DNA of 64,000 nucleotides, taken from the NCBI RefSeq assembly GCF_002807035.1, contig NZ_NIUC01000002.1, positions 553,477-617,476 of the forward strand, read 5' to 3'. The translations under genes were made by a program, and so were the position numbers. Below, piece after piece: positions 9,392 to 19,295 of this stretch (position 1 is its first letter; each line of letters starts with the position of its first letter). The notes below the pieces were generated by a model that made no database searches, had not been told where the DNA came from, and saw only the letters and a list, made by a program, of their open reading frames with translations. Source of the stretch: Algoriphagus formosus (GTDB lineage: Bacteria > Bacteroidota > Bacteroidia > Cytophagales > Cyclobacteriaceae).

Positions 9392-9958
9392 TTAGTTTTT
9401 CTCAGATTCTTCATTTGACTCATTAGAAGCATCATCTGCCTCGTTTGTAGGCTCTTTAGTTGAAGTTTCAGCTGCTTGAGCTGCTTCCTTCTTCTCAGCC
9501 GCTGGAGCTGCAGATGCAGTTTCAGTAGCCTTAGAACCTGAACCTCTACGAGATCTTCTGGTAGTCTTCTTAGCTGGCTTGCTATCTTTCAACATCAGCT
9601 CATTGAAGTCAACCAATTCGATGATACACATCTCAGCATTATCACCAAGACGAAATCCAGTTTTGATGATTCTAGTGTAACCACCTGGACGAGTACCCAC
9701 TTTCGCGATTACTTCACCAAATAGTGCCTTGATACCATCCTTATTTTTAAGGTAAGAAAATGCAACTCGACGATTGTGAGTAGTATCTTCTTTTGCTCTC
9801 GTAATAAGAGGCTCTACGTATTTTTTTAATTCTTTAGCCTTTGCAAGCGTGGTAGAGATACGCTTGTGAAGAATCAAGGACGTGGCCATATTGGAGAGCA
9901 TTGCTTTCCTGTGGGCTGCCTTTCTTCCAAGGTGGTTGAATTTCTTGCCGTGTCTCAT
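9392..9958 (-). CDS. rplQ: 50S ribosomal protein L17 with acidic/Ala-rich C-terminal extension
   Basis: L17 binds 23S rRNA near the tunnel exit. Residues 1 to about 120 are the conserved core, beginning [20 protein letters not shown] and ending near [13 protein letters not shown]. The remaining 65 or so residues are a low-complexity tail: first basic ([12 protein letters not shown]), then Ala/Glu-rich ([24 protein letters not shown]). The total of 188 residues is well above the usual 120-130 and the tail is probably disordered. The gene is last in the alpha operon, 5 bp after rpoA, and is followed by a terminator. Confidence 0.97.
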   Translation of the reverse strand: MRHGKKFNHLGRKAAHRKAMLSNMATSLILHKRISTTLAKAKELKKYVEPLITRAKEDTTHNRRVAFSYLKNKDGIKALFGEVIAKVGTRPGGYTRIIKTGFRLGDNAEMCIIELVDFNELMLKDSKPAKKTTRRSRRGSGSKATETASAAPAAEKKEAAQAAETSTKEPTNEADDASNESNEESEKN

Positions 9959-9963
9959 TTTAT

Positions 9964-10953
9964 TTATTCTTCATCAAGTTTATACTTTGAAATATCCATC
10001 CCAAAGGTCAATCCTTTGTCTTGGATCAACTGCTCCAATTCTGCAAGTGACTTCTTACCGAAGTTTCTGAATTTCATCATATCAGAAATTTCCAACTTAG
10101 CAAGATCACCCAAGGTCTTCACGTCAGCTGCTTTGAGACAATTGAATGCTCTTACGGAAAGGTCAAGATCACTCAATGAAGTTTTAAGAAGCTTACGCAT
10201 GTGAAGGAATTCCTCATCAATTGGCTCTGGCTCAGCAATTCCCGTTGAATCCAAGACCATGGTCTGGTCAGAAAACAACATGAAGTGTTGAATCAGAATT
10301 TTAGCAGATTCTTGAAGTGCTTTCTCAGGGTGGATCGATCCATCTGTAGAAACTTCCAAGATTAGTTTTTCGAAGTCAGTTTTCTGCTCAACTCGCGTAT
10401 TTTCTACACTATACTTTACATTCTTAATCGGTGTAAAGATGGCATCGATTGCGATTTGACCGAACACTTGCTCCTTTGGTTTGGACTCTTCAGCAGGTAG
10501 GTATCCTCTACCCTTTTCGATAGTGAGTTCAATTTCGAAAGTTTTGGACTCGTCAATGTGACAGATTACCAAATCCGGATTCAAGATCTCAAAAGAAGAG
10601 GTGAACTTGGCAATGTCCCCAGCAGTGAAGACAGACTGGTTTTTTACCTCCACAGTGATTTTTCCGTCAAAAGCTTCGTGAACTTTCTTGAAACGCACCT
10701 GCTTCAGGTTCAAAATAATGTCGGTCACATCTTCCACTACACCTTCGATGGTAGAAAACTCATGCACCACTCCAGGAATCTTGATGGAAGTGATGGCATA
10801 ACCCTCCAGCGAAGAAAGCAATATCCTTCTCAGAGCGTTACCGATAGTAACTCCATACCCTTTTTCTAGTGGCTTAAAAGTGAAGAGGCCATGGAAGTCA
10901 TCGGCTTTCTCCATTACCACTTTCTCGGGCATTTGAAATGCTAATATGGACAT
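9964..10953 (-). CDS. rpoA: RNA polymerase alpha subunit
   Basis: The alpha subunit dimerises to nucleate RNA polymerase and contacts promoters and activators through its C-terminal domain. The 329 residues give the N-terminal domain ([20 protein letters not shown] is the assembly motif near residues 30-50) and a C-terminal domain starting near residue 250, with [20 protein letters not shown] and [11 protein letters not shown]. It lies between rpsD and rplQ, the standard alpha-operon order. Confidence 0.98.
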   Translation of the reverse strand: MSILAFQMPEKVVMEKADDFHGLFTFKPLEKGYGVTIGNALRRILLSSLEGYAITSIKIPGVVHEFSTIEGVVEDVTDIILNLKQVRFKKVHEAFDGKITVEVKNQSVFTAGDIAKFTSSFEILNPDLVICHIDESKTFEIELTIEKGRGYLPAEESKPKEQVFGQIAIDAIFTPIKNVKYSVENTRVEQKTDFEKLILEVSTDGSIHPEKALQESAKILIQHFMLFSDQTMVLDSTGIAEPEPIDEEFLHMRKLLKTSLSDLDLSVRAFNCLKAADVKTLGDLAKLEISDMMKFRNFGKKSLAELEQLIQDKGLTFGMDISKYKLDEE

Positions 10954-10989
10954 ATATTGTTCGTTGTTTTTTGCTGAAAATAGGAAATA

Positions 10990-11598
10990 TTACTTAGAGT
11001 AAAGTTCGACGATCAGCTGTTCTTTGATATTCTCAGGAATATCGTCACGAACAGGGATGCTAACAAACTTACCCGTCAAAGTAGGCTTATCAAACTCAAG
11101 CCAAGAGTATCTCTGCGCACCAGAGTTGCCTGCAAGACTACTCGTGATAGCTTCAAGAGATTTCGAACGCTCACGTACTGAAACCACGTCTCCGGGCTTC
11201 AATGAGTAAGACGGAATATTTACCACCTCACCATTCACAAGGATGTGCTTGTGAGAAACAAGCTGTCTTGCACCTCTACGAGTAGGAGCGATTCCCATTC
11301 TGTAAACGGTGTTGTCAAGTCTTGCCTCTAGAAGTTGAAGAAGGTTTTCACCGGTGATACCGCCCTTACGAGATGCGATGTCAAACATTTTGGCGAACTG
11401 GCGCTCCAATACACCATAGATGTATTTTGCTTTTTGCTTTTCAGCAAGCTGGATTGCGTATTCAGACTGCTTCTTTCTTCTACCTCTTCCGTGCTGTCCA
11501 GGAGGATAGTTTTTCTTCTGAAGTGCTTTGCTGTGCCCTTCGATAGGCTCGCCAAATTTTCTGGCGATCTTGGATTTAGGACCTGTATATCTAGCCAT
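10990..11598 (-). CDS. rpsD: 30S ribosomal protein S4
   Basis: S4 is a primary 16S rRNA binding protein that nucleates 30S assembly, and in several bacteria it represses its own operon. The 202 residues include the N-terminal [17 protein letters not shown], the core [20 protein letters not shown] and the S4 RNA-binding domain [20 protein letters not shown]. No N-terminal zinc cysteines are present. It sits between rpsK and rpoA. Confidence 0.98.
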   Translation of the reverse strand: MARYTGPKSKIARKFGEPIEGHSKALQKKNYPPGQHGRGRRKKQSEYAIQLAEKQKAKYIYGVLERQFAKMFDIASRKGGITGENLLQLLEARLDNTVYRMGIAPTRRGARQLVSHKHILVNGEVVNIPSYSLKPGDVVSVRERSKSLEAITSSLAGNSGAQRYSWLEFDKPTLTGKFVSIPVRDDIPENIKEQLIVELYSK

Positions 11599-11616
11599 TC
11601 TTTTTCTTTTTTAAAA

Positions 11617-12015
11617 TTAAACTCGTCTACGCTTAGGAGGTCTACAACCGTTATGTGGCATAGGAGTCACGTCGATAATGGTAGTCACATCCAATCCCAC
11701 ATTTTGCAACGTACGAATAGCTGATTCACGACCGGAACCAGGACCTTTGACAAAGACCTCAATTTTTCTCATTCCCAAGTCATAAGCAACTTGTCCGCAG
11801 TTTTGAGCGGCCATTTGCGCAGCATAAGGAGTGTTTTTCTTTGAACCTCTGAATCCCATTTTACCGGCAGACGCCCAAGAGATCACTTGTCCAGCATTGT
11901 TGGTAATGGAGATGATGATATTGTTGAATGAGGCTTTGATATGAGCTTGGCCTACTGCTTCAACTTTTACAACTCGCTTTTTACCTTTCGATTTATCGTT
12001 TCTTTTCTGAGCCAT
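11617..12015 (-). CDS. rpsK: 30S ribosomal protein S11
   Basis: S11 forms part of the 30S platform by the mRNA exit. The 132 residues contain [51 protein letters not shown] and the basic tail [13 protein letters not shown] typical of the family. It follows rpsM by 15 bp and precedes rpsD by 18 bp in the alpha operon. Confidence 0.98.
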   Translation of the reverse strand: MAQKRNDKSKGKKRVVKVEAVGQAHIKASFNNIIISITNNAGQVISWASAGKMGFRGSKKNTPYAAQMAAQNCGQVAYDLGMRKIEVFVKGPGSGRESAIRTLQNVGLDVTTIIDVTPMPHNGCRPPKRRRV

Positions 12016-12030
12016 AATCTAATTCAGGTT

Positions 12031-12408
12031 TTATTTAGTTGCCTTCTTCTTGTTAGCAACAGTTTTACGCTTACCCTTTCTTGTTCTGGCGTTGTTTTTG
12101 GTCTTTTGACCACGCACAGGAAGGCCTTTTCTGTGTCTCAAGCCTCTGTAGCAACCGATATCCATCAATCGCTTGATGTTCAGTTGAACTTCAGATTTCA
12201 AAACACCTTCAGTCCGGAATTCTTCCGAAATGATATTTCGGATAGTAGTGGACTCGTCGTCATCCCATTCGCCAGCCTTCTTGTCAAAGGAAATTCCAGC
12301 TTTACTTAGGATCGCTCTGGCTGAGCTTCTACCGATACCGAAGATATAGGTAAGCCCGATTTCGCCTCGCTTATGGTCTGGTATATCTACACCTGCAATT
12401 CTAGCCAT
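12031..12408 (-). CDS. rpsM: 30S ribosomal protein S13
   Basis: S13 sits in the 30S head and makes inter-subunit bridges with the 50S. The 125 residues begin [20 protein letters not shown], have the helix-two-turn-helix [13 protein letters not shown], and end in the tRNA-contacting basic tail after [20 protein letters not shown]. It follows rpmJ by 4 bp. Confidence 0.98.
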   Translation of the reverse strand: MARIAGVDIPDHKRGEIGLTYIFGIGRSSARAILSKAGISFDKKAGEWDDDESTTIRNIISEEFRTEGVLKSEVQLNIKRLMDIGCYRGLRHRKGLPVRGQKTKNNARTRKGKRKTVANKKKATK

Positions 12409-12412
12409 AATC

Positions 12413-12529
12413 TTAACCTTGTCTTTGTTTAAACTTAGGATTCTTTTTGTTGATGACGTAAAGCTTTCCTTTTCTTCTGATCACCTTACAGTCAGCGCTT
12501 CTCTTTTTGATAGATGCCCTTACTTTCAT
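12413..12529 (-). CDS. rpmJ: 50S ribosomal protein L36, zinc-independent form
   Basis: A 38-codon gene from the ATG at 12529 to the TAA at 12413. The protein starts [20 protein letters not shown] and ends NPKFKQRQG, matching L36 along its whole length. The classical zinc ligands are Cys11, Cys14, Cys27 and His33. Here they are Ser11, Cys14, Asn27 and Phe33, so it belongs to the zinc-free (C-minus) type. It lies between infA and rpsM, its usual place. A conserved-looking hairpin (12554-12590) sits about 25 bp upstream of the start. Confidence 0.97.
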   Translation of the reverse strand: MKVRASIKKRSADCKVIRRKGKLYVINKKNPKFKQRQG

Positions 12530-12553
12530 ATGCTTATTAGTTGTTTTTTTAAG

Positions 12554-12590
12554 GCAATATAAAACCTGGTTTGAGGCCAGACTTTATTGC
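12554..12590 (-). promoter_or_regulatory. intergenic hairpin between infA and rpmJ, candidate alpha-operon leader element
   Basis: In the 63-bp gap the arms GCAATATAAA (12554-12563) and TTTATTGC (12583-12590) pair with one bulge. An inner CTGG/CCAG stem closes a 7-base loop, and an internal loop separates the two stems. On the minus strand an A run rather than a T run follows, so it is not a standard terminator. It lies upstream of rpmJ-rpsM-rpsK-rpsD, where an S4-type autoregulatory structure would be expected. Function is inferred from position only. Confidence 0.4.
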
Positions 12591-12592
12591 TT

Positions 12593-12811
12593 TTACTTAT
12601 ATCTGTATACAATTCTGCCTTTGGAAAGGTCGTATGGAGAAAGCTCCAGCTTAACCCGGTCACCTGGAAGGATTTTGATATAATTCATCCTCATCTTTCC
12701 AGATATGTGTGCAATGAGCTGATGTCCATTTTCCAGCTCTACTTTAAACATCGCGTTGGACAAGGCCTCGATTATAGTACCGTCCTGTTCGATTGAAGTT
12801 TGTTTAGCCAT
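12593..12811 (-). CDS. infA: translation initiation factor IF-1
   Basis: IF-1 occupies the 30S A site during initiation and modulates IF-2 and IF-3. The 72 residues form one S1-type OB fold: [40 protein letters not shown] and [20 protein letters not shown] are all family hallmarks. Its start lies 1 bp past the map stop, a tight coupling common in this locus. Confidence 0.98.
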   Translation of the reverse strand: MAKQTSIEQDGTIIEALSNAMFKVELENGHQLIAHISGKMRMNYIKILPGDRVKLELSPYDLSKGRIVYRYK

Positions 12812-12812
12812 A

Positions 12813-13586
12813 TTAGAATTTATAGTTCTCTTCTATGTACTTATGCGAAGTCAATATTTCAGTACGATCTTCAAAGATCGCAACCGTATGCTCATAATGT
12901 GCTGACGGCTTTCGATCGGCAGTCCGAATAGTCCAACCATCTCGTTCTTGCACGATATTTCGTGTACCAAGATTGACCATCGGCTCGATAGCTATGACCA
13001 TGCCGTCTTTAAGCAATGGACCACTACCTTTTTTGCCATAATTAGGGACTTCAGGTGCTTCATGAAGATTCTTTCCTAGACCATGTCCTACCAGCTCGCG
13101 AACGACGGTATAACCTTTGGCCTCTACAAACTTCTGAATGGCATTCCCAATATCTCCAATACGATTGCCAAAAACTGCCTTTTCGATTCCCAGATATAAT
13201 GAATCTTTGGTGGCGCGCAATAAATCTAAGACTGGGGATGATACTTCACCTACGGGATACGTATAAGCGGAATCGCTATGAAAACCTTGGTGAAAGACTC
13301 CACAATCTATCGAGATTATATCGCCATCTTTCAATTCATACTCGCTGGGAAATCCGTGAACTACTACTTCATTCACAGAAATACAGAGTGAAGCGGGGAA
13401 ACCGCCATAACCTTTGAAAGAAGGAACGGCTTGATGATCCCTGATAAACTCTTCAGCAATTTTATCTAAGTAAGAGGTCTTTACCCCTACTTTGACATGC
13501 TTGGCTACTTCCCCGTGGGCTTTCGCCAAGATATCAGCACTCTCTTTTATCTTTTGAACCTCCTCAGAGGTTTTATAATGAATCAT
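12813..13586 (-). CDS. map: methionine aminopeptidase, type I
   Basis: Map removes the initiator methionine from new proteins in the cytosol. The 257 residues show the pita-bread fold ligands: two Asp in [16 protein letters not shown], His in [15 protein letters not shown], Glu in AIEPMV and Glu in HYEHTV. A substrate-contacting His lies in VVVHGFPS. There is no N-terminal zinc-finger extension, so it is type Ia. It sits between secY and infA, with adk absent from its common position between secY and map. Confidence 0.97.
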   Translation of the reverse strand: MIHYKTSEEVQKIKESADILAKAHGEVAKHVKVGVKTSYLDKIAEEFIRDHQAVPSFKGYGGFPASLCISVNEVVVHGFPSEYELKDGDIISIDCGVFHQGFHSDSAYTYPVGEVSSPVLDLLRATKDSLYLGIEKAVFGNRIGDIGNAIQKFVEAKGYTVVRELVGHGLGKNLHEAPEVPNYGKKGSGPLLKDGMVIAIEPMVNLGTRNIVQERDGWTIRTADRKPSAHYEHTVAIFEDRTEILTSHKYIEENYKF

Positions 13587-13587
13587 G

Positions 13588-14907
13588 TTAAGCTACTTGG
13601 TAATTCGAAGCGTTGTTCTTCATATTACCGCTCTTCATCATTCCTTCATAGTGACGCATTAGCAAATAACTTTCAATCTGTCTAAGCGTATCCATAATCA
13701 CACCTACCATAATCAAAAGCGATGTACCTCCATAAAACTGAGCAAACTCACCACCAACACCTGCGATAATCGCAAGAGCAGGAAGAATGGCAACTACAGC
13801 TAATAGGATAGAACCTGGAAGCGTGATCTTAGAAATGATACCATCGATGAATTCAGAGGTAGGAGCACCAGGCTTGATACCAGGTACAAAACCTCCATTT
13901 CTCTTCATGTCTTCAGCTATTTGCTCAGGATTAACTGTAATAGCGGTATAGAAGAAAGTAAAGACGATGATCATCACTGCGAATACAAGATTGTACTGCC
14001 AAGAAGTAAAGTCAGAGAAGGTAGTACCAATGTAATTGGCAATATCACTCTCTCCAGCCCAAATCTGAGCGATCAAGGCAGGAACAAACATCAATGACTG
14101 GGCAAAGATAATGGGCATCACACCAGAAGCATTAACCTTAATAGGAATGTACTGTCGCTGTCCACCATATACTTTACCACCTACAACTTGCTTAGCGTAT
14201 TGTACAGGAATTCTACGTGTAGCTTCTGTCAATGCCACTACCCCGACAACTACGAAGAAGAGAACGGCAGCTTCGATCAATAGTAGAAGTAGACCTGAAG
14301 ATCCCTTTTCAAGAACCTCGGCGATAATTGCACCTGGGAATCTAGAGATGATACCGATCATGATCAGCATGGAAATACCATTACCGATTCCTTTTTCAGT
14401 AATCTTCTCACCCAACCACATACAGAACATAGTACCTGCAGAAAGCAATACCAATGAACTGAACATGAACAATCCGGTACTTACCATAACTGCGCCTGTC
14501 GGCAAAATCGTGGCAGTAACGTAACCGATACCTTGAGCAATAGTGATCAGAATAGTCAAAACTCGGGTTATCTGATTGATTCTTTTACGACCAGATTCAC
14601 CCTCTTTTTGCATCTTCTGGAAATAGGGTACTCCGACAGTCAAAAGCTGCAACACGATGGAAGCAGAGATGTAGGGCATGATACCCAATCCGAAGATGGA
14701 TGCATTACTAAAGGCACCACCTAGAAACGTATCAATCAAACCGAAGATACCTTCCTGAGGACCTCCCAACTTAGAGGGGTCGACACCAGGTAAAACGATA
14801 AAGGAACCTAATCGGAAAATAATTAGGAACCCAATCGTATTGAGAATTCTCACCCGAAGGTCTTCGATTGAAAAGATATTCTTAACTGTCGAAATAAACT
14901 TTTTCAT
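13588..14907 (-). CDS. secY: preprotein translocase subunit SecY
   Basis: SecY is the channel of the inner-membrane Sec translocon. The 439 residues give about ten hydrophobic helices. Signatures seen are the N-terminal FSIEDLRVRILNTIGFLIIF, the plug/TM2 region SNASIFGLGIMPYISASIV, IPVQYAKQVVGGKVYGGQ and ADDMKRNGGFVPGIKPG-like text (AEDMKRNGGFVPGIKPGAPT). It is placed at the end of the spc operon after rplO, 4 bp downstream. Confidence 0.98.
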   Translation of the reverse strand: MKKFISTVKNIFSIEDLRVRILNTIGFLIIFRLGSFIVLPGVDPSKLGGPQEGIFGLIDTFLGGAFSNASIFGLGIMPYISASIVLQLLTVGVPYFQKMQKEGESGRKRINQITRVLTILITIAQGIGYVTATILPTGAVMVSTGLFMFSSLVLLSAGTMFCMWLGEKITEKGIGNGISMLIMIGIISRFPGAIIAEVLEKGSSGLLLLLIEAAVLFFVVVGVVALTEATRRIPVQYAKQVVGGKVYGGQRQYIPIKVNASGVMPIIFAQSLMFVPALIAQIWAGESDIANYIGTTFSDFTSWQYNLVFAVMIIVFTFFYTAITVNPEQIAEDMKRNGGFVPGIKPGAPTSEFIDGIISKITLPGSILLAVVAILPALAIIAGVGGEFAQFYGGTSLLIMVGVIMDTLRQIESYLLMRHYEGMMKSGNMKNNASNYQVA

Positions 14908-14911
14908 TTAA

Positions 14912-15358
14912 TCAAATCTTATTGACGGAACCGCCTGCTTTTTCAATAGCTTCAACGGCAGATGCCGAGAAAGCGTGTGCAGAAACAGCAACTTTTGAAC
15001 TCAATTCACCACCACCTAGAACTTTTACTCTGTCATTTTTAGAAGCAACACCATGTGCAACCAAAGTAGCAAAGTCAAGCGTTTCTAGATTGTGAGTTTC
15101 TGCAAGGGCCTGCAAGGTATCCAAATTAATTGGCTTGTACTCTACCCTATTCAAACTTTTGAATCCAAATTTAGGAACTCTTCTCTGAAGTGGCATCTGA
15201 CCACCTTCAAATCCAAGCTTCTTCTTATATCCAGATCTAGATTTAGCACCTTTGTGACCTCTTGTGGAGGTACCGCCTCGTCCAGAACCAGGACCTCTAC
15301 CGATTCTCTTTCGGTTTTTAGTAGATCCTTCAGCTGGTTTTAATGTATGTAATTTCAT
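14912..15358 (-). CDS. rplO: 50S ribosomal protein L15
   Basis: L15 joins late in 50S assembly and contacts 23S rRNA. The 148 residues start [20 protein letters not shown] with the Gly/Arg-rich [18 protein letters not shown], then [17 protein letters not shown], and end with the conserved [19 protein letters not shown]. It lies between rpmD and secY. Confidence 0.98.
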   Translation of the reverse strand: MKLHTLKPAEGSTKNRKRIGRGPGSGRGGTSTRGHKGAKSRSGYKKKLGFEGGQMPLQRRVPKFGFKSLNRVEYKPINLDTLQALAETHNLETLDFATLVAHGVASKNDRVKVLGGGELSSKVAVSAHAFSASAVEAIEKAGGSVNKI

Positions 15359-15360
15359 GA

Positions 15361-15540
15361 TTAAACCTCCTCTACTTTTACTAGGTGATTGACTTTCTTA
15401 ACCATCCCTGCAATCTGAGGAGTATTTTCTACCTCTACAGATTTGCTAATTCGTCCAAGGCCCAAAGCAGTAATCGTAGCTTTTTGATCCTTTGGTCTTT
15501 TGATGGTAGATCTAACTTGCGTGATTTTTATCTTGGCCAT
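15361..15540 (-). CDS. rpmD: 50S ribosomal protein L30
   Basis: A 59-residue protein from the ATG at 15540 to the TAA at 15361. It begins [20 protein letters not shown] and continues with [20 protein letters not shown] and [14 protein letters not shown], the complete L30 fold. It lies between rpsE (4 bp upstream) and rplO, as in the standard spc operon. Confidence 0.97.
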   Translation of the reverse strand: MAKIKITQVRSTIKRPKDQKATITALGLGRISKSVEVENTPQIAGMVKKVNHLVKVEEV

Positions 15541-15544
15541 GAGA

Positions 15545-16063
15545 TTATCCGTTAAAAACTTTAGACATTTTCACTCCTCGCTGCTGAGATACTGCAATAG
15601 CATCACGCAAATTCATCAAAGCGTCGATAGTAGCTTTCACTACGTTGTGAGGATTGGAAGATCCTTTAGACTTAGCCAAAACGTCAGTGACGCCAGCTGA
15701 TTCCAATACTGCACGCATCGCACCACCGGCTATTACACCTGTACCTGCTGCTGCTGGCTTGATAAGAACCAAACCACCACCGAATTTACCAATTTGCTCG
15801 TGAGGAATTGTACCTTTAAGTACTGGTACCTTCACAAGGTTCTTTTTAGCATCTTCGATTCCTTTTGTAATTGCATCAGTTACTTCATTGGCCTTACCCA
15901 ATCCGTAACCTACTACACCGTTACCGTCACCTACTACCACGATAGAAGAGAAAGAGAATCGGCGTCCACCTTTCACTACTTTCGCTACTCGGTTGATAGC
16001 AACGACTTTTTCCTTAAGTTCTGTATCTGTAGCCCTGATAGGCTTTTTTCTTAGTTGAGACAT
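15545..16063 (-). CDS. rpsE: 30S ribosomal protein S5
   Basis: S5 helps decoding accuracy and mRNA unwinding at the entry tunnel. The 172 residues have the double-stranded RNA-binding-like domain ([37 protein letters not shown]) and a C-terminal domain with [20 protein letters not shown] and [19 protein letters not shown]. It lies between rplR and rpmD. Confidence 0.98.
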   Translation of the reverse strand: MSQLRKKPIRATDTELKEKVVAINRVAKVVKGGRRFSFSSIVVVGDGNGVVGYGLGKANEVTDAITKGIEDAKKNLVKVPVLKGTIPHEQIGKFGGGLVLIKPAAAGTGVIAGGAMRAVLESAGVTDVLAKSKGSSNPHNVVKATIDALMNLRDAIAVSQQRGVKMSKVFNG

Positions 16064-16069
16064 CGCTGA

Positions 16070-16420
16070 TTAAAATTTAAGGCCACCTTCTCTGGCTCCA
16101 TCGGCCAAGGCTTTGATATTACCGTGAAACAAATAACCGTTTCTGTCAAAAACCACAGAACTTACACCGTTTGCAGTAGCTTTCTCAGCAAGTTTCTTAC
16201 CTACTTCCTTAGAAATCTCTACATTGATATTACGCTCAACTCCCAATTCTTTGGAAGATGCATGCGCAAGCGTATGTCCTTTAAGGTCATCGACCAATTG
16301 TGCATAAATACCCGTGTTACTTTTGAACACAGATAAACGAGGTCTGGAATCGGTACCGGAAATTTTTCTACGGATACCCTGCTTGATTCTAAGTCTTCTG
16401 GAATTCTTATTAAATGCCAT
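16070..16420 (-). CDS. rplR: 50S ribosomal protein L18
   Basis: L18 binds 5S rRNA and attaches it to the 50S. The 116 residues begin [20 protein letters not shown] and contain [20 protein letters not shown], a C-terminal [20 protein letters not shown] and ending [13 protein letters not shown]. Normal length; 6 bp after rplF. Confidence 0.97.
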   Translation of the reverse strand: MAFNKNSRRLRIKQGIRRKISGTDSRPRLSVFKSNTGIYAQLVDDLKGHTLAHASSKELGVERNINVEISKEVGKKLAEKATANGVSSVVFDRNGYLFHGNIKALADGAREGGLKF

Positions 16421-16426
16421 AACCTA

Positions 16427-16984
16427 TTATTTTTTAGCGGCAGTTTTACCAGCCTTACGTCTAATTTGTTCACCAACAAATCGAACACCTTTACCTTTGT
16501 AAGGCTCGATTTTTCTAAGAGACCTGATTTTAGCAGCTACTTGTCCGATCAATTCCTTGTCGATTGCCTCGAGGGTGATGATCGGGTTTTTACCTTTAGC
16601 AGTCTCAGTCTTCACATTAATAGTCTCCGGCAAAGCGAAGAAGATATTGTGTGAATACCCTAAGTTCAACTCAAGAACTTGTCCTTGGTTAGTGGCTTTG
16701 TAACCTACACCCACAAGCTCAAGTTCTTTCTTATATCCTTCAGACACGCCGATGACCATGTTATTGATCAATGATCTGTAAAGACCGTGAAGCGACTTAT
16801 GTCTTTTGGATTCAGTAGGACGAGAAACGACTACATCATTTCCCTCTACTGTCACTTTAATGTCAGGATTGACTTCCTGCACTAGTGTACCCTTTGGACC
16901 TTTAACAGTGACTACTCCATGAGCAGACACGTCTACAGTAACACCGCTGGGTAGATTTATTGGTTTTTTACCTATTCGTGACAT
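16427..16984 (-). CDS. rplF: 50S ribosomal protein L6
   Basis: L6 lies near the factor-binding site of the 50S. The 185 residues show two related domains, with MSRIGKKPINLPSGVTVDV at the start and the C-terminal signature IRSLRKIEPYKGKGVRF. It lies between rpsH and rplR. Confidence 0.98.
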   Translation of the reverse strand: MSRIGKKPINLPSGVTVDVSAHGVVTVKGPKGTLVQEVNPDIKVTVEGNDVVVSRPTESKRHKSLHGLYRSLINNMVIGVSEGYKKELELVGVGYKATNQGQVLELNLGYSHNIFFALPETINVKTETAKGKNPIITLEAIDKELIGQVAAKIRSLRKIEPYKGKGVRFVGEQIRRKAGKTAAKK

Positions 16985-16993
16985 GATAGTAAA

Positions 16994-17389
16994 TTAATAT
17001 ACGTAGGCAAGTACTTCTCCTCCGATCCCTTCGGAGCGAGCTTCTTTATCAGTCATTACCCCTTTAGAGGTAGAGATGATGGCCACACCCAAACCGTTGA
17101 TCACGCGGGGTAGCTCATCGTGTTTTGCATATTTTCTAAGACCTGGCTTACTTACGCGAGTCAGGTTTACGATTGCATTTTGCTTAGTAGTAGGATTGTA
17201 CTTCAAAGCGATCTTGATCGTGCCTTGAGGTCCGTTATCTTCAAACTTATAGTTTTGGATATATCCTTTGTCATGCAATACTTTGGTGATCTCCTTCTTA
17301 ATATTAGAAGCAGGGATCTCCACGATACGATGAGAGGCCTTGATGGCATTTCTCAATCGAGTCAAGTAATCAGCTATTGGATCAGTCAT
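16994..17389 (-). CDS. rpsH: 30S ribosomal protein S8
   Basis: S8 binds the central domain of 16S rRNA and, in E. coli, represses the spc operon. The 131 residues start [20 protein letters not shown] and end with [20 protein letters not shown] and VLAYVY, typical of the family. The 82-bp gap to rpsN upstream is unusually wide for this operon and contains a -7 promoter-like element. Confidence 0.98.
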   Translation of the reverse strand: MTDPIADYLTRLRNAIKASHRIVEIPASNIKKEITKVLHDKGYIQNYKFEDNGPQGTIKIALKYNPTTKQNAIVNLTRVSKPGLRKYAKHDELPRVINGLGVAIISTSKGVMTDKEARSEGIGGEVLAYVY

Positions 17390-17426
17390 GGTATTTTAGT
17401 CTAGCTCCACCCTATTTTTGGGCGTG

Positions 17427-17434
17427 CAAAGTTA
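17427..17434 (-). promoter_or_regulatory. candidate internal -7 element upstream of rpsH
   Basis: Reads TAACTTTG on the minus strand, an exact TAnnTTTG match. The -33 region 19 bp upstream is TTT rather than TTG. It lies 38 bp before the rpsH start, in the only wide gap between spc-operon genes. Confidence 0.35.
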
Positions 17435-17471
17435 CGAATTGATTTTTTAAATAAAAACTACTGTCGTGATT

Positions 17472-17741
17472 TTACCAGCTGGACTTCGTGATACCAGGGA
17501 TCTTACCGGCAGAAGCCATTTCCCTAAATGTCACACGGTTGATACCAAACTTTCTCATGTATCCTTTCGGACGACCGGTAAGTTTGCATCGGTTGTGAAG
17601 TCTTACCGGAGAAGCGTTCTTCGGAAGCTTGTCAAGCGCCTCATAATCACCAGCTGCTTTCAGCTCAGCTCTTTTTTGGGCATACTTGGCTACCAAGCGC
17701 TCTCTTTTTCTCTCACGAGCTTTGATGGACTCTCTAGCCAT
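17472..17741 (-). CDS. rpsN: 30S ribosomal protein S14, long zinc-independent form
   Basis: S14 is in the 30S head near the A site. The 89 residues are the long form: [20 protein letters not shown], a middle insertion, then the conserved [20 protein letters not shown] and [12 protein letters not shown]. The paired CxxC zinc motif of the short 61-residue form is absent; a single Cys remains. It directly follows rplE (1 bp). Confidence 0.97.
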   Translation of the reverse strand: MARESIKARERKRERLVAKYAQKRAELKAAGDYEALDKLPKNASPVRLHNRCKLTGRPKGYMRKFGINRVTFREMASAGKIPGITKSSW

Positions 17742-17742
17742 A

Positions 17743-18303
17743 TTATTCTGGATTATTTTTGTTTACGAAAGGCATTCCGAAAGCTTTCAAAAGTGCAAAG
17801 CTCTCTTCATCTGACGGTGCAGAAGTCACGAATGTGATATCCATGCCTGAGATTCGATTTACTTTTTCGATAGAGATTTCAGGGAAAATGATTTGCTCAG
17901 TTACTCCCAAAGTATAATTTCCTCTTCCATCGAAACCTTTGTCAGAAATTCCTTTGAAGTCACGTACACGTGGCAATGCCACTGTCATCAAACGATCAAG
18001 GAATTCATACATTCTGTCGCCACGCAAAGTCACTTTCGCTCCGATAGGCATTCCTTCACGAAGCTTAAAGTTGGATACGGATTTCTTAGCAATCGTAGCA
18101 ACGGCACGCTGACCGCTGATCAATGAAAGCTCTTCTACTCCCTGATCTACCAACTTCTTGTCAGCTACTGCAGCACCGATACCTTTACTGATTACAATTT
18201 TGCTCAGCTTAGGAACTTGCATTACAGACTTGTACTGAAACTTCTCTTTTAGCCCTGGAACGATTTCGCTCAGGTACTTATCTTTCATTCTAGGATTAGC
18301 CAT
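17743..18303 (-). CDS. rplE: 50S ribosomal protein L5
   Basis: L5 is the 5S rRNA binding protein of the central protuberance and contacts P-site tRNA. The 186 residues include [60 protein letters not shown] and [20 protein letters not shown]. It overlaps rplX by 8 bp, implying translational coupling. Confidence 0.98.
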   Translation of the reverse strand: MANPRMKDKYLSEIVPGLKEKFQYKSVMQVPKLSKIVISKGIGAAVADKKLVDQGVEELSLISGQRAVATIAKKSVSNFKLREGMPIGAKVTLRGDRMYEFLDRLMTVALPRVRDFKGISDKGFDGRGNYTLGVTEQIIFPEISIEKVNRISGMDITFVTSAPSDEESFALLKAFGMPFVNKNNPE

Positions 18304-18640
18304 TGATCACCTCCCCAGTTTTCTTTGCGTATCTTACTAATTTACCGTTGTCGCCCATTTTGCGACCTATTCGGGTAGCTTCACCGCTTTTAGGGTCTAC
18401 TAGCATCAAGTTACTGATGTGTACAGAAGCTTCCTTCTTTTCGATTCCACCCTGTGGTTTAGCGGCAGTAGGCTTGACATGCTTGGTCACCATATTGATT
18501 CCTTCTACAAATGCTCTTTGCTTTTGGGTATCAATAGCCAGGATTTTGCCTGTTTTCCCTTTATCATCACCAGCGATCACTTTTACAGTGTCTCCGGTTT
18601 TCACGTGCAGTTTTGTCTGCTTGTTGATTTTACTTGCCAT
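18296..18640 (-). CDS. rplX: 50S ribosomal protein L24
   Basis: L24 is an early assembly initiator for the 50S and carries a KOW motif (residues about 12-35, [20 protein letters not shown]). The 114 residues also have [20 protein letters not shown] and a C-terminal [20 protein letters not shown]. It lies between rplN and rplE, overlapping the latter. Confidence 0.97.
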   Translation of the reverse strand: MASKINKQTKLHVKTGDTVKVIAGDDKGKTGKILAIDTQKQRAFVEGINMVTKHVKPTAAKPQGGIEKKEASVHISNLMLVDPKSGEATRIGRKMGDNGKLVRYAKKTGEVING

Positions 18641-18642
18641 GA

Positions 18643-19011
18643 TTATAGTACTTCAGGGGCCAAGGAAACGATTTTCATATATTGCTTTTCACGGAGCTCA
18701 CGAGCAACTGGGCCGAAGATACGGGTACCTCTTGGCTCATCGTTGTTGTTCAACAATACAGCAGCATTGTCTTCAAAACGAATGTAAGATCCATCTTTAC
18801 GTCGTATTTCTTTACGAGTACGGACGATAACCGCTTTAGAAACGGTACCTTTTTTCATATTGCTGGAAGATAGGGCTGATTTAACAGTCACAACCACCTT
18901 GTCGCCGATGGAAGCATAACGCTTTCGCGTACCTCCCAAAACACGGATCACCAATACCTCTTTGGCACCGGAATTATCCGCCACGCTTAGTCTTGATTCT
19001 TGCTGTATCAT
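18643..19011 (-). CDS. rplN: 50S ribosomal protein L14
   Basis: L14 forms inter-subunit bridges with 16S rRNA. The 122 residues start [20 protein letters not shown] with [20 protein letters not shown] and end with [20 protein letters not shown] and IVSLAPEVL, a complete L14 fold. It lies 2 bp after rpsQ. Confidence 0.98.
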   Translation of the reverse strand: MIQQESRLSVADNSGAKEVLVIRVLGGTRKRYASIGDKVVVTVKSALSSSNMKKGTVSKAVIVRTRKEIRRKDGSYIRFEDNAAVLLNNNDEPRGTRIFGPVARELREKQYMKIVSLAPEVL

Positions 19012-19013
19012 GA

Positions 19014-19277
19014 TTATTTAGCCCTTTCAATAATTTCAACTAATCTCCAACGCTTGTTCTTACTCAGCGGACGAGTTTCACTGATCTTAACGATGTCACC
19101 TGTGTTACATTCGTTTTTCTCGTCATGAGCCATGAATTTGGTAGTCTTCGCAACGAACTTGCCATAGATGCCGTGCTTCACACGACGCTCTACTGCTACA
19201 GTAATGGACTTATCCATTTTGCTGCTGATGACCTTACCTACTCTTTCTTTTCGAAGGTTTCTTTCGATCGTAGCCAT
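19014..19277 (-). CDS. rpsQ: 30S ribosomal protein S17
   Basis: S17 is a primary 16S rRNA binder with an OB fold. The 87 residues contain [40 protein letters not shown] and the signature [20 protein letters not shown]. Normal length; it lies between rpmC and rplN. Confidence 0.97.
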   Translation of the reverse strand: MATIERNLRKERVGKVISSKMDKSITVAVERRVKHGIYGKFVAKTTKFMAHDEKNECNTGDIVKISETRPLSKNKRWRLVEIIERAK

Positions 19278-19295
19278 TTTCTTTTCTGTTAGCTA

